Origin: Natronohydrobacter thiooxidans
GTDB lineage: Bacteria > Pseudomonadota > Alphaproteobacteria > Rhodobacterales > Rhodobacteraceae
DNA: 64,000 nt
Assembly: GCF_001884735.1 (NCBI RefSeq)
Contig: NZ_MJAP01000034.1
Location: 186,001-250,000, forward strand
Reading direction: 5' to 3'
In this document: positions 53,811 through 63,691 of the stretch, piece after piece
Layout of the letters: each line of letters begins with the position of its first letter
How positions within the stretch are numbered: the stretch's first letter is position 1
Position numbers and translations under genes: made by a program
Notes under the pieces: generated by a model
The model's database searches: none
What the model was told of the DNA's origin: nothing
What the model saw: only the letters and a program-made list of their open reading frames with translations

Positions 53811-55292
53811 TCAGAAGCCCTGATCGCCCTGCTGCCAGGGCTTGATCAGATTGCCGAAACGGGTGAAGCGGCCCTCGAAGCTGAGTTCGACCGTGCCGAT
53901 CGGGCCGTGGCGCTGCTTGCCGATGATGACCTCGGCCTTGCCATGCACGGTTTCCATGATCTCCTGCCATTTCGCCATGGCTTCGAGATCATGATCCGAG
54001 GGTTTCTCGCGCTCGCGGTAATATTCATCGCGATAGACGAACATGACCACATCGGCATCCTGCTCGATCGAGCCGGATTCGCGCAGGTCCGAGAGTTGCG
54101 GGCGCTTGTCCTCGCGGGACTCTACCTGACGCGAAAGCTGCGAGAGGGCGATCACCGGGATGTTGAGTTCCTTGGCGATGGCTTTCAGCCCCTGCGTGAT
54201 CTCGGACACTTCCTGCACGCGGCTTTCCTTGGACGTGCCGCGCAAAAGCTGGAGATAGTCCACCATCAGCACATCCAGCCCATGGGTGCGTTTCAGGCGC
54301 CGCGCACGGGCGGCGACCTGTGAAATCGGCAGGGCAGGCGTGTCGTCGATATAGAGCGGGCAGGCCTCCAGCGCTTTTGCGGCCTCGACGAAGCGGCGGA
54401 ATTCGGCCTCGGTCATGTCGCCACGCCGGATCTGCTCGGAGGGGACTTCGGCAGCTTCCGACAGGATCCGCGCGGCCAGCTGTTCGGCGCTCATCTCCAG
54501 AGAGTAGAAGCCCACGACGCCGCCATCGACCGCGCCTTCGCTGCCGTCATGGCGCATCCCGCGCTTATAGGCTTTGGCGATGTTGAAGGCGATATTCGTG
54601 GCCAGCGAGGTCTTGCCCATCGAGGGGCGCCCGGCCAGGATGATCAGGTCGGAGGGGTGCAGCCCGCCCAGTTTCTTGTCGAGATCGATGAGCCCGGTGG
54701 AGATGCCCGCAAGCCCGCCATCGCGCTGATAGGCGGCATTGGCCATGTTCACGGCATCGGTGACGGCCTTGAGGAAGCTCTGAAACCCGCGTTCGGCCAC
54801 GCCCTGTTCGGCGAGTTTATAGAGGCGTTGCTCGGCCTCGACGATCTGCTCTTTCGGCTCCGAGGCCACATCCATTTCGGCGGCCCGCGCCGAAATATCC
54901 TGCCCCAGCCGGATCAGGTCGCGCCGTACCGCCAGTTCATAGATCATCTGTGCGTAATCGCGCGCGGCATAGGCGGAAATCGCGGCGGCGGCGATGCGCA
55001 CCAGATAGGCCGGGCCGCCCAGTTCCTTCAGCCCGGCATCTTCGTCCATGAAGGCTTTCAGCGTGACCGGCGAGGCCAGCGCATTCTTGCGGATGCGCGC
55101 GCTTGCGATCTCGAAGATGCGCTGATGGACAGGATCGAAGAAATGTTCGGGTTTCACGAAGCTCGATACCCGGTCATAGACATCGTTATTGACCAGAATC
55201 GCGCCGAGAAGTTGCTGTTCGGCCTCGATATTATGGGGCAGACCGATTTCTGCACCACTTTCCCGCGACCGGATCGCCGTGATCTCGTTCAT
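53811..55292 (-). CDS. dnaB: Replicative DNA helicase DnaB
   Basis: 493 residues from ATG 55292. N-terminal domain from PHNIEAEQQLLGAILVNNDV, RecA-like helicase domain with Walker A LAGRPSMGKTSLATNIAFN near residue 220, Walker B VLMVDYLQLL near 325 and ALSQLSRQVESREDKRPQLSD-type region near 355. It unwinds DNA at the fork. The frame is open upstream but crosses the divergent promoter region; the start at 55292 matches the family N-terminus. A DnaA box lies 88 bases upstream. Confidence 0.94.
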   Translation of the reverse strand: MNEITAIRSRESGAEIGLPHNIEAEQQLLGAILVNNDVYDRVSSFVKPEHFFDPVHQRIFEIASARIRKNALASPVTLKAFMDEDAGLKELGGPAYLVRIAAAAISAYAARDYAQMIYELAVRRDLIRLGQDISARAAEMDVASEPKEQIVEAEQRLYKLAEQGVAERGFQSFLKAVTDAVNMANAAYQRDGGLAGISTGLIDLDKKLGGLHPSDLIILAGRPSMGKTSLATNIAFNIAKAYKRGMRHDGSEGAVDGGVVGFYSLEMSAEQLAARILSEAAEVPSEQIRRGDMTEAEFRRFVEAAKALEACPLYIDDTPALPISQVAARARRLKRTHGLDVLMVDYLQLLRGTSKESRVQEVSEITQGLKAIAKELNIPVIALSQLSRQVESREDKRPQLSDLRESGSIEQDADVVMFVYRDEYYREREKPSDHDLEAMAKWQEIMETVHGKAEVIIGKQRHGPIGTVELSFEGRFTRFGNLIKPWQQGDQGF

Positions 55293-55379
55293 TCCTGTCC
55301 ACCAGTGCTCTGCTCGATTTTGTCCGACACTAGCAGGATTCGGGGCTGTCGCGCAAATTGTATATTCCTGTGGGCAAGC

Positions 55380-55388
55380 TGTGGATAA
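55380..55388. promoter_or_regulatory. Perfect DnaA box between dnaB and hisS
   Basis: TGTGGATAA on the plus strand, i.e. TTATCCACA on the minus strand, the consensus R-type DnaA box. It lies in the divergent promoter region of dnaB (minus) and hisS (plus), so DnaA may regulate either gene. Confidence 0.6.
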
Positions 55389-55518
55389 GCCGATCTTGTG
55401 GGGCTTCGCGTGTTTTGCCCCCATATGCTGGGGTCGGGGCGCGGGACTGGTCAGCAGGCTTGCCCCTTTGACGGCCATCCGTTAAGCGAGAGCCGCAAGC
55501 TTTCAGGGAGCCGTCCGC

Positions 55519-57099
55519 ATGGCGAAGAACAAGGGCCCGAGACGCCCAAGGGCAGAGACGCCCAAGGGGTTCCGCGACTATTTCGGCGCGGAAGTGACCG
55601 CGCGCAAGGCGATGCTGGACAAGATCGCGGCGGTCTATCATCGCTACGGGTTTGACGCGCTGGAAACCTCTGGCGTGGAAACGGTCGAGGCTTTGGGCAA
55701 GTTCCTGCCCGATGTGGACCGCCCGAATGAGGGTGTCTTTGCCTGGGAAGAGGATGGCGACTGGCTGGCGCTGCGCTATGACCTGACGGCACCCTTGGCG
55801 CGGGTGGCGGCGCAGTATCGCAATGACCTGCCGACCCCTTACCGGCGCTATGCGATGGGGCCGGTCTGGCGCAATGAAAAGCCCGGTCCGGGGCGGTTCC
55901 GGCAGTTTTATCAATGCGATGCGGATACGGTGGGCGCGGCCTCGGTGGCGGCGGATGCCGAGATCTGCGCGATGCTGGCCGATGCGCTGGAGGCCGTGGG
56001 GATCGAGCGCGGGGATTATGTGATCCGGGTGAATAACCGCAAGGTGCTGAACGGGGTGATGGAGGTTGCGGGGATATTGGACCCGGCGGACCCGTCCAAG
56101 TTCGAGGCCGAACGCGGGATCGTGCTGCGCGCTATCGACAAGCTGGACCGGCTTGGGGTGGAGGGCGTGCGCGCGCTTCTGGGCGAGGGGCGCAAGGATG
56201 AGAGCGGGGATTTTACGAAGGGGGCGGGGCTCAGTAGTGCGCAAGGCGATGTTATCATTGGTTTCTTGAACGCAGGGCAGGCTCATGTTGAAGCCCGAAA
56301 GGCTAGGGAGACGCTCCAAAATGAGCAGATTGCTTCGGGGCAAGCCTGCCGGGCGACCTTCACTGGCTCGAATCCGAATTACGCTGTTCTCGGACTACTC
56401 GAAGGTTTGGTCGGTTCGTCTGCTGTCGGTATGGAGGGCGTTCGGGAGTTGGAAGAGATTGCTCAGTTGCTCTTCACTCAACGATATTTTGCCGACCGCA
56501 TCATCATCGACCCCTCCGTCGTCCGCGGCCTCGGCTACTATACCGGCCCGGTCTATGAGGCGGAACTGACCTTCGAGATCAAAGACGAAAAAGGCCGCCC
56601 GCGCCAGTTTGGAAGCGTGGCAGGCGGCGGGCGCTATGATGATCTGGTCAAGCGCTTCACCGGGCAGGCCGTGCCTGCAACTGGCGTCAGTATCGGCGTG
56701 GACCGCTTGCTTGCGGCCCTCGCGGCCAAGGGTCGGCTCGACACCAGCGCGCAAGGGCCTGTCGTCGTGACCGTCATGGACCGCACCCGCATGGGGGATT
56801 ACATGGCCATGGTCAATGAGTTGCGCGCAAATGGCATCCGCGCCGAGATGTATCTGGGCAACCCCAAGAATTTCGGCAATCAGCTCAAATACGCCGACAA
56901 GCGCCAAAGCCCGGTCGCCATCATTCAGGGCGAGGATGAGGCCGCGCGCGGTGTGGTGCAGGTGAAAGACCTGATCCATGGTGCGCAACTCGCGCAGGAG
57001 GCCACACTGGAGGAATGGAAATCGCAGCCTGCCCAGCAGGAAGTCAAACGTGAAGACCTCGTGGCCACGGTGCGCGAGATCATGGGGCGGCACGGATGA
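55519..57099 (+). CDS. hisS: Histidyl-tRNA synthetase with an internal patch of divergent codon usage
   Basis: 526 residues. Class II motif 2 lies at [18 protein letters not shown], the histidine motif at GLGYYTGPV, and motif 3 at [14 protein letters not shown]. It charges tRNA-His. Codons from about 56233 to 56493 include rare AGT, CGA, AGG, CTA, GGA and many T-ending codons, unlike the rest of the gene and its neighbours. That patch encodes a segment with an extra ~25-residue stretch ([20 protein letters not shown]). hisZ and hisG follow with ATGA overlaps. Confidence 0.93.
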   Translation: MAKNKGPRRPRAETPKGFRDYFGAEVTARKAMLDKIAAVYHRYGFDALETSGVETVEALGKFLPDVDRPNEGVFAWEEDGDWLALRYDLTAPLARVAAQYRNDLPTPYRRYAMGPVWRNEKPGPGRFRQFYQCDADTVGAASVAADAEICAMLADALEAVGIERGDYVIRVNNRKVLNGVMEVAGILDPADPSKFEAERGIVLRAIDKLDRLGVEGVRALLGEGRKDESGDFTKGAGLSSAQGDVIIGFLNAGQAHVEARKARETLQNEQIASGQACRATFTGSNPNYAVLGLLEGLVGSSAVGMEGVRELEEIAQLLFTQRYFADRIIIDPSVVRGLGYYTGPVYEAELTFEIKDEKGRPRQFGSVAGGGRYDDLVKRFTGQAVPATGVSIGVDRLLAALAAKGRLDTSAQGPVVVTVMDRTRMGDYMAMVNELRANGIRAEMYLGNPKNFGNQLKYADKRQSPVAIIQGEDEAARGVVQVKDLIHGAQLAQEATLEEWKSQPAQQEVKREDLVATVREIMGRHG

Positions 57100-58166
57100 C
57101 ACGGGCCGAGGCGCTGGCCGCAACACTTCTGGCCGAGATGCAGGCTGCGGGCGCGGTGCCTGTGGCCGCCGATATCCTGCAACCGGCAGAGACGCTGCTT
57201 GATCTTTATGGCGAGGATATCCGCGCGCGGGCCTATGTCACCCATGACCCCGATCTGGGTGAAATGATGCTGCGCCCGGATTTCACCGTGCCGGTGGTGC
57301 AGGCGCATATGCGCGAAGGCGCGGAGCCCGCGCGCTATTGCTATGCCGGGCCGGTGTTTCGCAAACAGACCGGCGGGCGGGCGCGGGAATATCTGCAGGT
57401 GGGCTATGAGATTTTCGCCCGCAATGATCCGGCGCGCGCGGATGCGGAAGTCTTCGCGCTGTTTGCGCGGTTGCTGGCTGCCTATGATCTGCGGCCCGTC
57501 ACTGGCGATATCGGCATCCTCAAGGCCGCCGTGGCGGGGCTGACGACCAGCGATCTGCGCAAGACCGCGCTGTTGCGCCATATCTGGCACCCGAACCGGT
57601 TTCGCGCGCTTCTGGAGCGTATGGGCGGGCAGGGGCCATTGGCCGGGGCGCGGGCGGATCTGATCGCGCGGCTGCGTGAGAAGCCCACGGGGACGCTGCT
57701 GGCAGAGGCGGGGCAGATGCTGGGTCTGCGCTCGGAAGCCGAGATCGCCGCGCGGGTTGAGCGTCTGATTGCGGATGCCCAGACCCCGCCGATTCCGCAG
57801 GCGGAAGTGGCCGCGCTGGAGGGGTTGCTGGCGCTGAAATCCCCGGCCTCGGAGGCTCTTGCGCAGATGCGCGCAATGGGATGGGACGCGCTGACCCCTG
57901 CGCTGGACCGGCTGGACGCGCGGCTTGACGCGCTGGCGAGTGCCGGAATTGACCCTGCCAGCCTGCCGTTCGAGGCCAGTTTCGGGCGCACCACGATGGA
58001 ATATTACGACGGGTTCGTGTTCGGCTTCCTGCCCGCGCGTGAGGGGCTGCCGCCCGTGGCGACCGGCGGGCGCTATGATGCGCTGACGGCGGTGCTGGGG
58101 CAGGGGCAGGCGATCCCGGCAGTGGGCGGCGTGATCCGGCCCGCGCTTCTGGAGGCGCTGATATGA
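57096..58166 (+). CDS. hisZ: ATP phosphoribosyltransferase regulatory subunit
   Basis: 356 residues resembling a class II aminoacyl-tRNA synthetase core without the tRNA-binding domain: [42 protein letters not shown] and [17 protein letters not shown]. HisZ is needed by the short form of HisG as an allosteric partner. ATGA overlaps connect hisS, hisZ and hisG. Confidence 0.94.
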   Translation: MTRAEALAATLLAEMQAAGAVPVAADILQPAETLLDLYGEDIRARAYVTHDPDLGEMMLRPDFTVPVVQAHMREGAEPARYCYAGPVFRKQTGGRAREYLQVGYEIFARNDPARADAEVFALFARLLAAYDLRPVTGDIGILKAAVAGLTTSDLRKTALLRHIWHPNRFRALLERMGGQGPLAGARADLIARLREKPTGTLLAEAGQMLGLRSEAEIAARVERLIADAQTPPIPQAEVAALEGLLALKSPASEALAQMRAMGWDALTPALDRLDARLDALASAGIDPASLPFEASFGRTTMEYYDGFVFGFLPAREGLPPVATGGRYDALTAVLGQGQAIPAVGGVIRPALLEALI

Positions 58167-58870
58167 GCCTGAAACTCGGGGTGCCGTCCAAGGGGCGGCT
58201 GATGGAAAAGACCTTTGAGTGGTTCGCCGAACGCGGCATCCGCATGGCCCGCACCGGCGAGGCGCGCGAATATGCGGGCGCGGTCGAGGGGGTGGAGGGC
58301 GTGGAACTGGTGCTGCTTTCGGCCAGTGAAATCCCGCGTGAACTGGCGGCAGGGCGCATCCATCTGGGGGTCACCGGCTCTGATCTGGTGCGCGAGACGC
58401 TGGCCGACTGGTCCGCGCAGGTCTGGGAACTGGCGCCGATGGGCTTTGGCCATGCCGATCTGATCATTGCCGTGCCGAAATCCTGGGTCGATGTCGAAAC
58501 CCTCGACGATCTGGACGCGGTGGCGGCGGCCTTCCGTGCCGAGCACGGCTTCCGGCTGCGGATTGCGACCAAATATCACCGGCTGGTGCGCGACTATCTG
58601 CGCGCTTACGGGGTGGCGGATTATCAGCTGGTCGACAGTCAGGGCGCGACCGAGGGCACGATCCGCAACCTGACCGCAGAGGCCGTGGCTGATATCACCT
58701 CGACCGGCGAGACGCTGCGCGCGAACCATCTGAAAATCCTGCGCGAGGCGCCGGTGCATTGCTCGCAGGCGACGCTCTTTGCGGCGCGCGGGGCGGATTG
58801 GAGTGGCTGCAGGGAGGCCTGCGCAGAATTGACGCGGCTGATCGGGGTCGGGATGCCGGATATCGCGTAG
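58163..58870 (+). CDS. hisG: ATP phosphoribosyltransferase, short form
   Basis: 235 residues, lacking the C-terminal regulatory domain of long HisG, as expected with hisZ beside it. Motifs: LGVPSKGRLMEKT at the start, GVTGSDLVRETL and LVDSQGATEGTIRN. It starts histidine synthesis from ATP and PRPP. Confidence 0.95.
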   Translation: MSLKLGVPSKGRLMEKTFEWFAERGIRMARTGEAREYAGAVEGVEGVELVLLSASEIPRELAAGRIHLGVTGSDLVRETLADWSAQVWELAPMGFGHADLIIAVPKSWVDVETLDDLDAVAAAFRAEHGFRLRIATKYHRLVRDYLRAYGVADYQLVDSQGATEGTIRNLTAEAVADITSTGETLRANHLKILREAPVHCSQATLFAARGADWSGCREACAELTRLIGVGMPDIA

Positions 58871-58893
58871 CCAGCGCAATGCTTGCACCACGC

Positions 58894-59382
58894 TCAGTTT
58901 TCCTCGTCCGACCGCGAGACCCGAGGCACGAACAGGGGAACCACCGCAAGGATGAGAAGCACCATCGCTGTGGACAGGATGGCGGTGGCTTCGAGGCCCA
59001 GTCCGACAATCACCCCGATTCCGGCTGTGGCCCAGATGCTGGCCGCTGTGGTCAGCCCCTCGACCTGATGCGCGGAGCGGTGCAGGATGATCGCGCCCGC
59101 GCCCAGAAACCCGATGCCCTGAACGATGCCTTGCAGGACACGTGACATATCGGCCATTGGCATCCCGCTCTGCATCGGACCAATCACGAAGAGGCAGGCC
59201 CCGACCGCGACCAGCATATGGGTGCGGACCCCAGCGCTGCGCGCCTTGCGTTCCCGCTCATAGCCCAGAATGCCGCCAAGGATCGCAGCAAGGCTCAGTC
59301 GGAGCGCGATGACCGTGATCGCCACGGTATCAGGGATTTCCTGAAATTCGGCGCGGGTCGTGGCCCAGATCTCCTCAAGCAT
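58894..59382 (-). CDS. MgtC/SapB-family membrane protein
   Basis: 162 residues. Four or five membrane segments; the family signature is LRLSLAAILGGILGYERERKA, and RTHMLVAVGAC, GIGFLGAGAIIL and GLTTAASIWATAGIGVIVGLG. MgtC proteins affect ATP synthase activity and growth at low Mg2+ in other bacteria. It is divergent from the hypothetical gene at 59575, with 192 bases between them. Confidence 0.88.
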   Translation of the reverse strand: MLEEIWATTRAEFQEIPDTVAITVIALRLSLAAILGGILGYERERKARSAGVRTHMLVAVGACLFVIGPMQSGMPMADMSRVLQGIVQGIGFLGAGAIILHRSAHQVEGLTTAASIWATAGIGVIVGLGLEATAILSTAMVLLILAVVPLFVPRVSRSDEEN

Positions 59383-59574
59383 CCTGGTATCCGTTCGCGT
59401 CTGCGGCAGCTATTTTTGCAACGCATGTCGCAAGCGTCCGTTCCCTTGCCACGCATGCGCAGGCGCGCAACGTGACTCTGCGCGCGGCGGCCTGCGCGGG
59501 GTGGTGGCGCAGGAGCGGCTTATTCTCGCCCGATTTTCGCGCTATGCTGCCGCCGAACAGAGCAGGCGATATCC

Positions 59575-60816
59575 ATGAAGGCCGAGCAATTCGACACCCC
59601 GCCAGAGCCCGCCGCGCAGCAAAGCGTGGCGCGGCGGCATGTGTTCTACATTCCCGGCTATGACCCGTTTCCGCCACGGCGCTACCGCGAGCTTTATCGC
59701 TGCGAATCGAGCGATCAGGCGAGGATCTCGGGCTACCGGATCAAACAGCGCCCGAGAAAGGGCGAGGGGCCGTATGGCTGGATCGTATCTTCAGACGTCG
59801 ATGGCATGACCACTGAGGCCGATATCACCATTCTGGAATGGTCAGATATCGTGAAGGATTCGATGCAGGCCGGGATTGCCGCGACCTATTGGCTGCTGGT
59901 CAAGACGGCGTGGATTTACCTGTCCACCGGGGTTCTGTTCCGCCTGTTTCGCCTGCGTGCGGGGCCGGGGATTGCGGCGATGTATCCGGTGGTGATGCTC
60001 TTGGGGCAACTGGCGCTGGCGCTGCTGGCGGCGGGTCTGGTCGGCTGGGGGCTGTCCTTCCTGCTGCCCGGCTGGCTGGCCTATCTCCTGGGGCTGGGGG
60101 TGGTGGTGCCCATCCTGCAGGGGTTTCGCCGCATCGACGGGCGATTTTTCGTGCATTACCTGCTCCTGGATTTCGCCTTTACCGCCAAGCACAAGGGCCG
60201 CAACCCGCCCGAGCTAGAGAGGCGGCTGGATGAGTTTGCGCTGCGCATCCGGGGCGCGCTGGAGGATCCGACGCTCGATGAAGTGCTGGTCGTCGGCCAT
60301 TCCTCGGGCGTGCATCTCGCGGTCTCGGTGCTGGCGCGGGTGATCCGGGCGGGGGGCGTGCCAGAGGGCAAGCTTGGCTTTCTGTCGCTGGGCCATGCTG
60401 TGCCGATGCAATCCTATCTGCCGCAGGCGCAGCATCTGCGCGAGGATCTGCGCTATCTCTCGACGCGCGAGGAACTTTTCTGGCTGGATGTCACGGCACC
60501 CGGCGATGGCTGTTCCTATGCGCTTTGCGATCCGGTGTCGTCCTCCGGGGCCGCCCCCCGCGAGGGCAAACGCTGGCCCATCGTGATTTCAGCGGTGTTC
60601 AGCGAAAGCCTGTCGCCTGAAACCTATCGCAAATACAAGCGCCGCTATTTCCGGCTGCATTTTCAGTATCTCTGCGCTTTTGACCGTCCGCGCGATTACG
60701 ATTACTTCCTGATCACGGCAGGGCCGCTTTCGCTGGCGGACCGCTACCGGGGCCGCAAATCCTCGGCCTCGGTCAGCCATGCCTGTTATCTGCCCGAGGA
60801 TCAGCGCCTGCCATGA
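59575..60816 (+). CDS. Uncharacterised membrane protein with an alpha/beta-hydrolase-like motif
   Basis: 413 residues. An N-terminal cytosolic part (RRHVFYIPGYDPFPPRRYRE, reminiscent of a lipase-like start), two or three hydrophobic segments (about 100-180), and a C-terminal part with EVLVVGHSSGVHLAVSVLA, a G-x-S-x-G serine-hydrolase elbow, then FLSLGHAVPM. A late catalytic His is not obvious (VSHACYLP is possible). Family not recognised by name. Its stop overlaps the start of the P450 gene (ATGA), so the two are coupled. Confidence 0.78.
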   Translation: MKAEQFDTPPEPAAQQSVARRHVFYIPGYDPFPPRRYRELYRCESSDQARISGYRIKQRPRKGEGPYGWIVSSDVDGMTTEADITILEWSDIVKDSMQAGIAATYWLLVKTAWIYLSTGVLFRLFRLRAGPGIAAMYPVVMLLGQLALALLAAGLVGWGLSFLLPGWLAYLLGLGVVVPILQGFRRIDGRFFVHYLLLDFAFTAKHKGRNPPELERRLDEFALRIRGALEDPTLDEVLVVGHSSGVHLAVSVLARVIRAGGVPEGKLGFLSLGHAVPMQSYLPQAQHLREDLRYLSTREELFWLDVTAPGDGCSYALCDPVSSSGAAPREGKRWPIVISAVFSESLSPETYRKYKRRYFRLHFQYLCAFDRPRDYDYFLITAGPLSLADRYRGRKSSASVSHACYLPEDQRLP

Positions 60817-62207
60817 CCCGCCCGCCCATGCCCGCGCACCGGCCTGACCGGGTGCCCTTGTGGCGGCATCTGGCGATGTTCCGGCGCGATATCCTGTCGA
60901 CGCAGCCCGCGCGGCTCTACCGGGCGAAAATGGCAGAGGTGAAGCTGCCCTTCCTGCATTCGGTGATGGTGAACACGCCCGATCTGGTGCGGCTTGTGCT
61001 GCAGGAGCGCCCGCGCGATTTTCCGAAATCCGAGCGCGTGCGCGAAGGTTTGCGGCTGCTTCTGGGCAATTCGGTCTTTGTCACCAATGGCCCGGTCTGG
61101 GAGCGCCAGCGGCGCATGATCGACCCGGCTTTCGAGGGCGGGCGGCTGCGCGAGACCTTTCCGGCGATGTGGGACGCGGCGCAGGCCAGTGCCGCCCGGC
61201 TGCAGGGGGGCGAGACCGAGATTGAAGAGGCGATGAGCCATGCCGCCGCCGATGTGATCTTTCGCACGCTGTTTTCCCTGCCGATCGAGGATGCCACGGC
61301 GGCAGAGGTCTATCAGACCTTCCGCGCGCATCAGCGTTCCGCGCCCATCCTCAACCTTGCGGCGCTGATCCCGCTGCCGCGCTGGCTGCCGCGCTTCTTT
61401 CCGCGCGCGACCCGTGAAACGGCGGCGCATATCCGCGAGCTGATCACGCAGATGGTGGCGCGGCGCGCGCGAGAGATTGCCGATGGCACCGCGCCCGATG
61501 ATCTGGCGACCAAGATCATGACCACGCGCGACCCGGTGACGGGCGAGAGGTTCACCCGCGAGGAAATGGTCGATCAGGTCGCGATCTTTTTTCTGGCCGG
61601 GCATGAGACCAGCGCCTCGGCGCTGGCCTGGACGCTCTATCTGCTGGCCACGCATCCCGACTGGCAGGCGCGGCTGGCGCAAGAGGCGCAGGCGTTGCGG
61701 CCCTGTATCGAGAGCGGCAGCGCCCCGGATTTCGGGCTGCTGAAACGCTTTCCCCTGATCCGCGACACGTTCCGCGAGAGCCTGCGTCTTTATCCGCCGG
61801 TGCCGATGCTGGTGCGCGAAACCCTGCAGCCGGAAGAGTTCCGGGGCCGCAACCTGGGGCGGGGGGCGCAGGTGGTGGTGTCGCTTTGGCATATGGGGCG
61901 GCATGAGGCGGTCTGGGACGCGCCGCATGAGTTCCGCCCCGAACGCTGGCAGGAGGCGGCGACCAAAGCCTGCGCGCGCGATGCGTTCCTGCCCTTTTCC
62001 AGCGGGCCGCGGGTCTGCACCGGGGCGGGCTTTGCGATGGCGGAAGCTGTGCTGATTCTGGCGCGGCTCCTTTGCGACTGGGAGTTTACAGCCATCGAGG
62101 GGCGGGAGCCGGTGCCGATGGCGCATATGACGGTGCGCGCGCGTGACGGGATCTGGCTTCGTCTGAGCGCCCGCACGGTGTCGCCACAGGAAAGCCCCGA
62201 TATCTGA
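60813..62207 (+). CDS. Cytochrome P450
   Basis: 464 residues. I-helix motif FFLAGHETSASAL near residue 255, ExxR in ESLRLYPP near 318, haem-binding PFSSGPRVCTGAGFAM near 400 (Cys ligand). This resembles fatty-acid/alkane-type bacterial P450s related to CYP102/CYP4-like sequences. It needs separate redox partners, none of which are adjacent. Translationally coupled to the hydrolase-like membrane protein, which may act on the same substrate. Confidence 0.92.
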   Translation: MTRPPMPAHRPDRVPLWRHLAMFRRDILSTQPARLYRAKMAEVKLPFLHSVMVNTPDLVRLVLQERPRDFPKSERVREGLRLLLGNSVFVTNGPVWERQRRMIDPAFEGGRLRETFPAMWDAAQASAARLQGGETEIEEAMSHAAADVIFRTLFSLPIEDATAAEVYQTFRAHQRSAPILNLAALIPLPRWLPRFFPRATRETAAHIRELITQMVARRAREIADGTAPDDLATKIMTTRDPVTGERFTREEMVDQVAIFFLAGHETSASALAWTLYLLATHPDWQARLAQEAQALRPCIESGSAPDFGLLKRFPLIRDTFRESLRLYPPVPMLVRETLQPEEFRGRNLGRGAQVVVSLWHMGRHEAVWDAPHEFRPERWQEAATKACARDAFLPFSSGPRVCTGAGFAMAEAVLILARLLCDWEFTAIEGREPVPMAHMTVRARDGIWLRLSARTVSPQESPDI

Positions 62208-62648
62208 CCGGCGCACCGTTGCCGAGCTGACTGTCCGGCCCGGCACAGATGCAAATCTGCCCGGGGGGCGGGCGAGACCGATTCGAAATCAGCGGTATCG
62301 GGCAGGCGAGTCCCGCCGGTGGGTTACCCGCGTTTTCCCTGCCAGCGCCACGAGGCAAGGTGAGACGTCCAAAAAATTAACCTTTTGTCATATCGCGTCA
62401 TGCAAAGAGGCCCGCGCGACGCCATCGCTTGCGGCAAACCCCGTTGCGGCAGCCTGCCGCTGTGATTCGCAGGCGACAGGCCGGGCGCATTCAGGGGGCC
62501 GTCTTGCGGGGTGCGGGCCTATGCGACCTCGGCGTCCGACATCAGACCGGCCCGGAATGTCATCACTGTCACACCACTGTCATAGAGCCTCGCTATCAGC
62601 AGCGCATCGAAACAGCCCGGACCGGGCGCTATCCAAAAGGAGCGTTTC
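62208..62648. other. Long regulatory gap upstream of pstS
   Basis: 441 bases. It contains a second, weaker direct repeat near 62385-62401 (TTGTCAT then GCGTCAT) and the strong Pho box near the 3' end. The stretch 62240-62360 has inverted GC-rich segments but no gene or recognised RNA fold. Confidence 0.5.
62566..62599 (+). promoter_or_regulatory. Pho box and -10 of pstS
   Basis: CTGTCAC (62566-62572), ACCA, CTGTCAT (62577-62583): two 7-base half-sites spaced 11 bases apart, the canonical PhoB site. A TATCAG -10-like hexamer begins 10 bases after it (62594-62599), as expected for PhoB-activated promoters. pstS starts at 62649. Confidence 0.82.
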
Positions 62649-63614
62649 ATGCGCAACTTCCGTACCCTCACGCTGACAGCTTCGGCATTGGCCCTGAGCG
62701 TTGGTGTGGCCAATGCCCAGAATGTCGATCCCAACCTGCCGACCTATGAGGCAGGTTCGGGTGTATCGGGCAACCTGACCTCGATCGGGTCGGACACGCT
62801 CAACAACCTGATGACGCTCTGGTCGGAAGGGTTCCGCAGCTTCTATCCGAATGTCGCCGTGCAGATTCAGGGCGCTGGTTCGGGCACCGCTCCGCCCGCG
62901 CTGATCGAAGGCACCGCCCAGTTCGGCCCGATGTCGCGCGCGATGCGTGGCTCCGAGATCGAAGAATTTGAAGCCCGCTACGGCTATCCGCCGATCCCGC
63001 TGCGCGGCGCGATTGACGCGATTGGTGTCTTCGTGCACCGCGACAACCCTGTCACCTGCCTGAGCCTGCAGGAAGTTGATGCGATCTTCTCCTCGACCCG
63101 CGCGGGCGGTGCCGATGCGGCGATCACGACCTGGGGCGAAGTCGGTGCGGAAGGTGAATGGGCAGATCGCCCCATCGCCATGTATGGCCGGAACTCGGCC
63201 TCGGGCACCTATGGCTATTTCAAGGATGTGGCGCTGTTTGGCGGCGATTACAGCCCCGAAGTGCGTGAACAGCCCGGTTCCTCGACCGTGATTCAGGGGG
63301 TTGCCGCTGATCTGGGGGGCATCGGCTATTCCGGTGTGGGCTATGGCACGGCTGACGTGCGCGCGCTGGAAATCCGTGGCGAGGATGGCAATTGCTATTC
63401 GACCGAGGATGCGCCGGAAGGCACCTATCCGGTTGCCCGGTTCCTCTATGTCTACATGAATGTCGATCCTAATGCTGAACTGGAGCCGCTGCGCGCCGAA
63501 TTCGTGCGCTATGTCTACAGCCAGCAGGGGCAGGCCGATGTGGTCCGCGCAGGCTTCTTCCCGGTGACGGCGCGCATTGCAGACATGGATCTGGAAGCTT
63601 TCGGTCTGAAGTAA
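62649..63614 (+). CDS. pstS: Phosphate-binding periplasmic protein PstS
   Basis: 321 residues. Signal peptide MRNFRTLTLTASALALSVGV ending ANA/Q. The body begins GNLTSIGSDTLNNLMTLW, carries QGAGSGTAPPALIEGTAQFGPMSR (phosphate-binding loops) and YGRNSASGTYGYFKD. It delivers phosphate to the PstCAB importer and is induced by phosphate shortage through the Pho box upstream. An intrinsic terminator follows before pstC. Confidence 0.93.
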   Translation: MRNFRTLTLTASALALSVGVANAQNVDPNLPTYEAGSGVSGNLTSIGSDTLNNLMTLWSEGFRSFYPNVAVQIQGAGSGTAPPALIEGTAQFGPMSRAMRGSEIEEFEARYGYPPIPLRGAIDAIGVFVHRDNPVTCLSLQEVDAIFSSTRAGGADAAITTWGEVGAEGEWADRPIAMYGRNSASGTYGYFKDVALFGGDYSPEVREQPGSSTVIQGVAADLGGIGYSGVGYGTADVRALEIRGEDGNCYSTEDAPEGTYPVARFLYVYMNVDPNAELEPLRAEFVRYVYSQQGQADVVRAGFFPVTARIADMDLEAFGLK

Positions 63615-63629
63615 GATCGCAACTCTCGC

Positions 63630-63668
63630 GGGTGAGGCAGTTTGCGCTGCCTCACCCTCTCGTTTTTT
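63630..63668 (+). terminator. Intrinsic terminator/attenuator between pstS and pstC
   Basis: GGGTGAGGCAG (63630-63640), loop TTTGCG, CTGCCTCACCC (63647-63657): a perfect 11-bp stem, with a T6 run at 63663-63668. It should stop most transcripts and leave a minority reading through to pstC. Confidence 0.88.
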
Positions 63669-63691
63669 CCGGCACGCATGGACAGGACCAG

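Noticed and set aside
62260..62340. tRNA-like stretch around GATTCGAAATC upstream of pstS
   Set aside because: The arms do not close into a cloverleaf and no anticodon stem is present.
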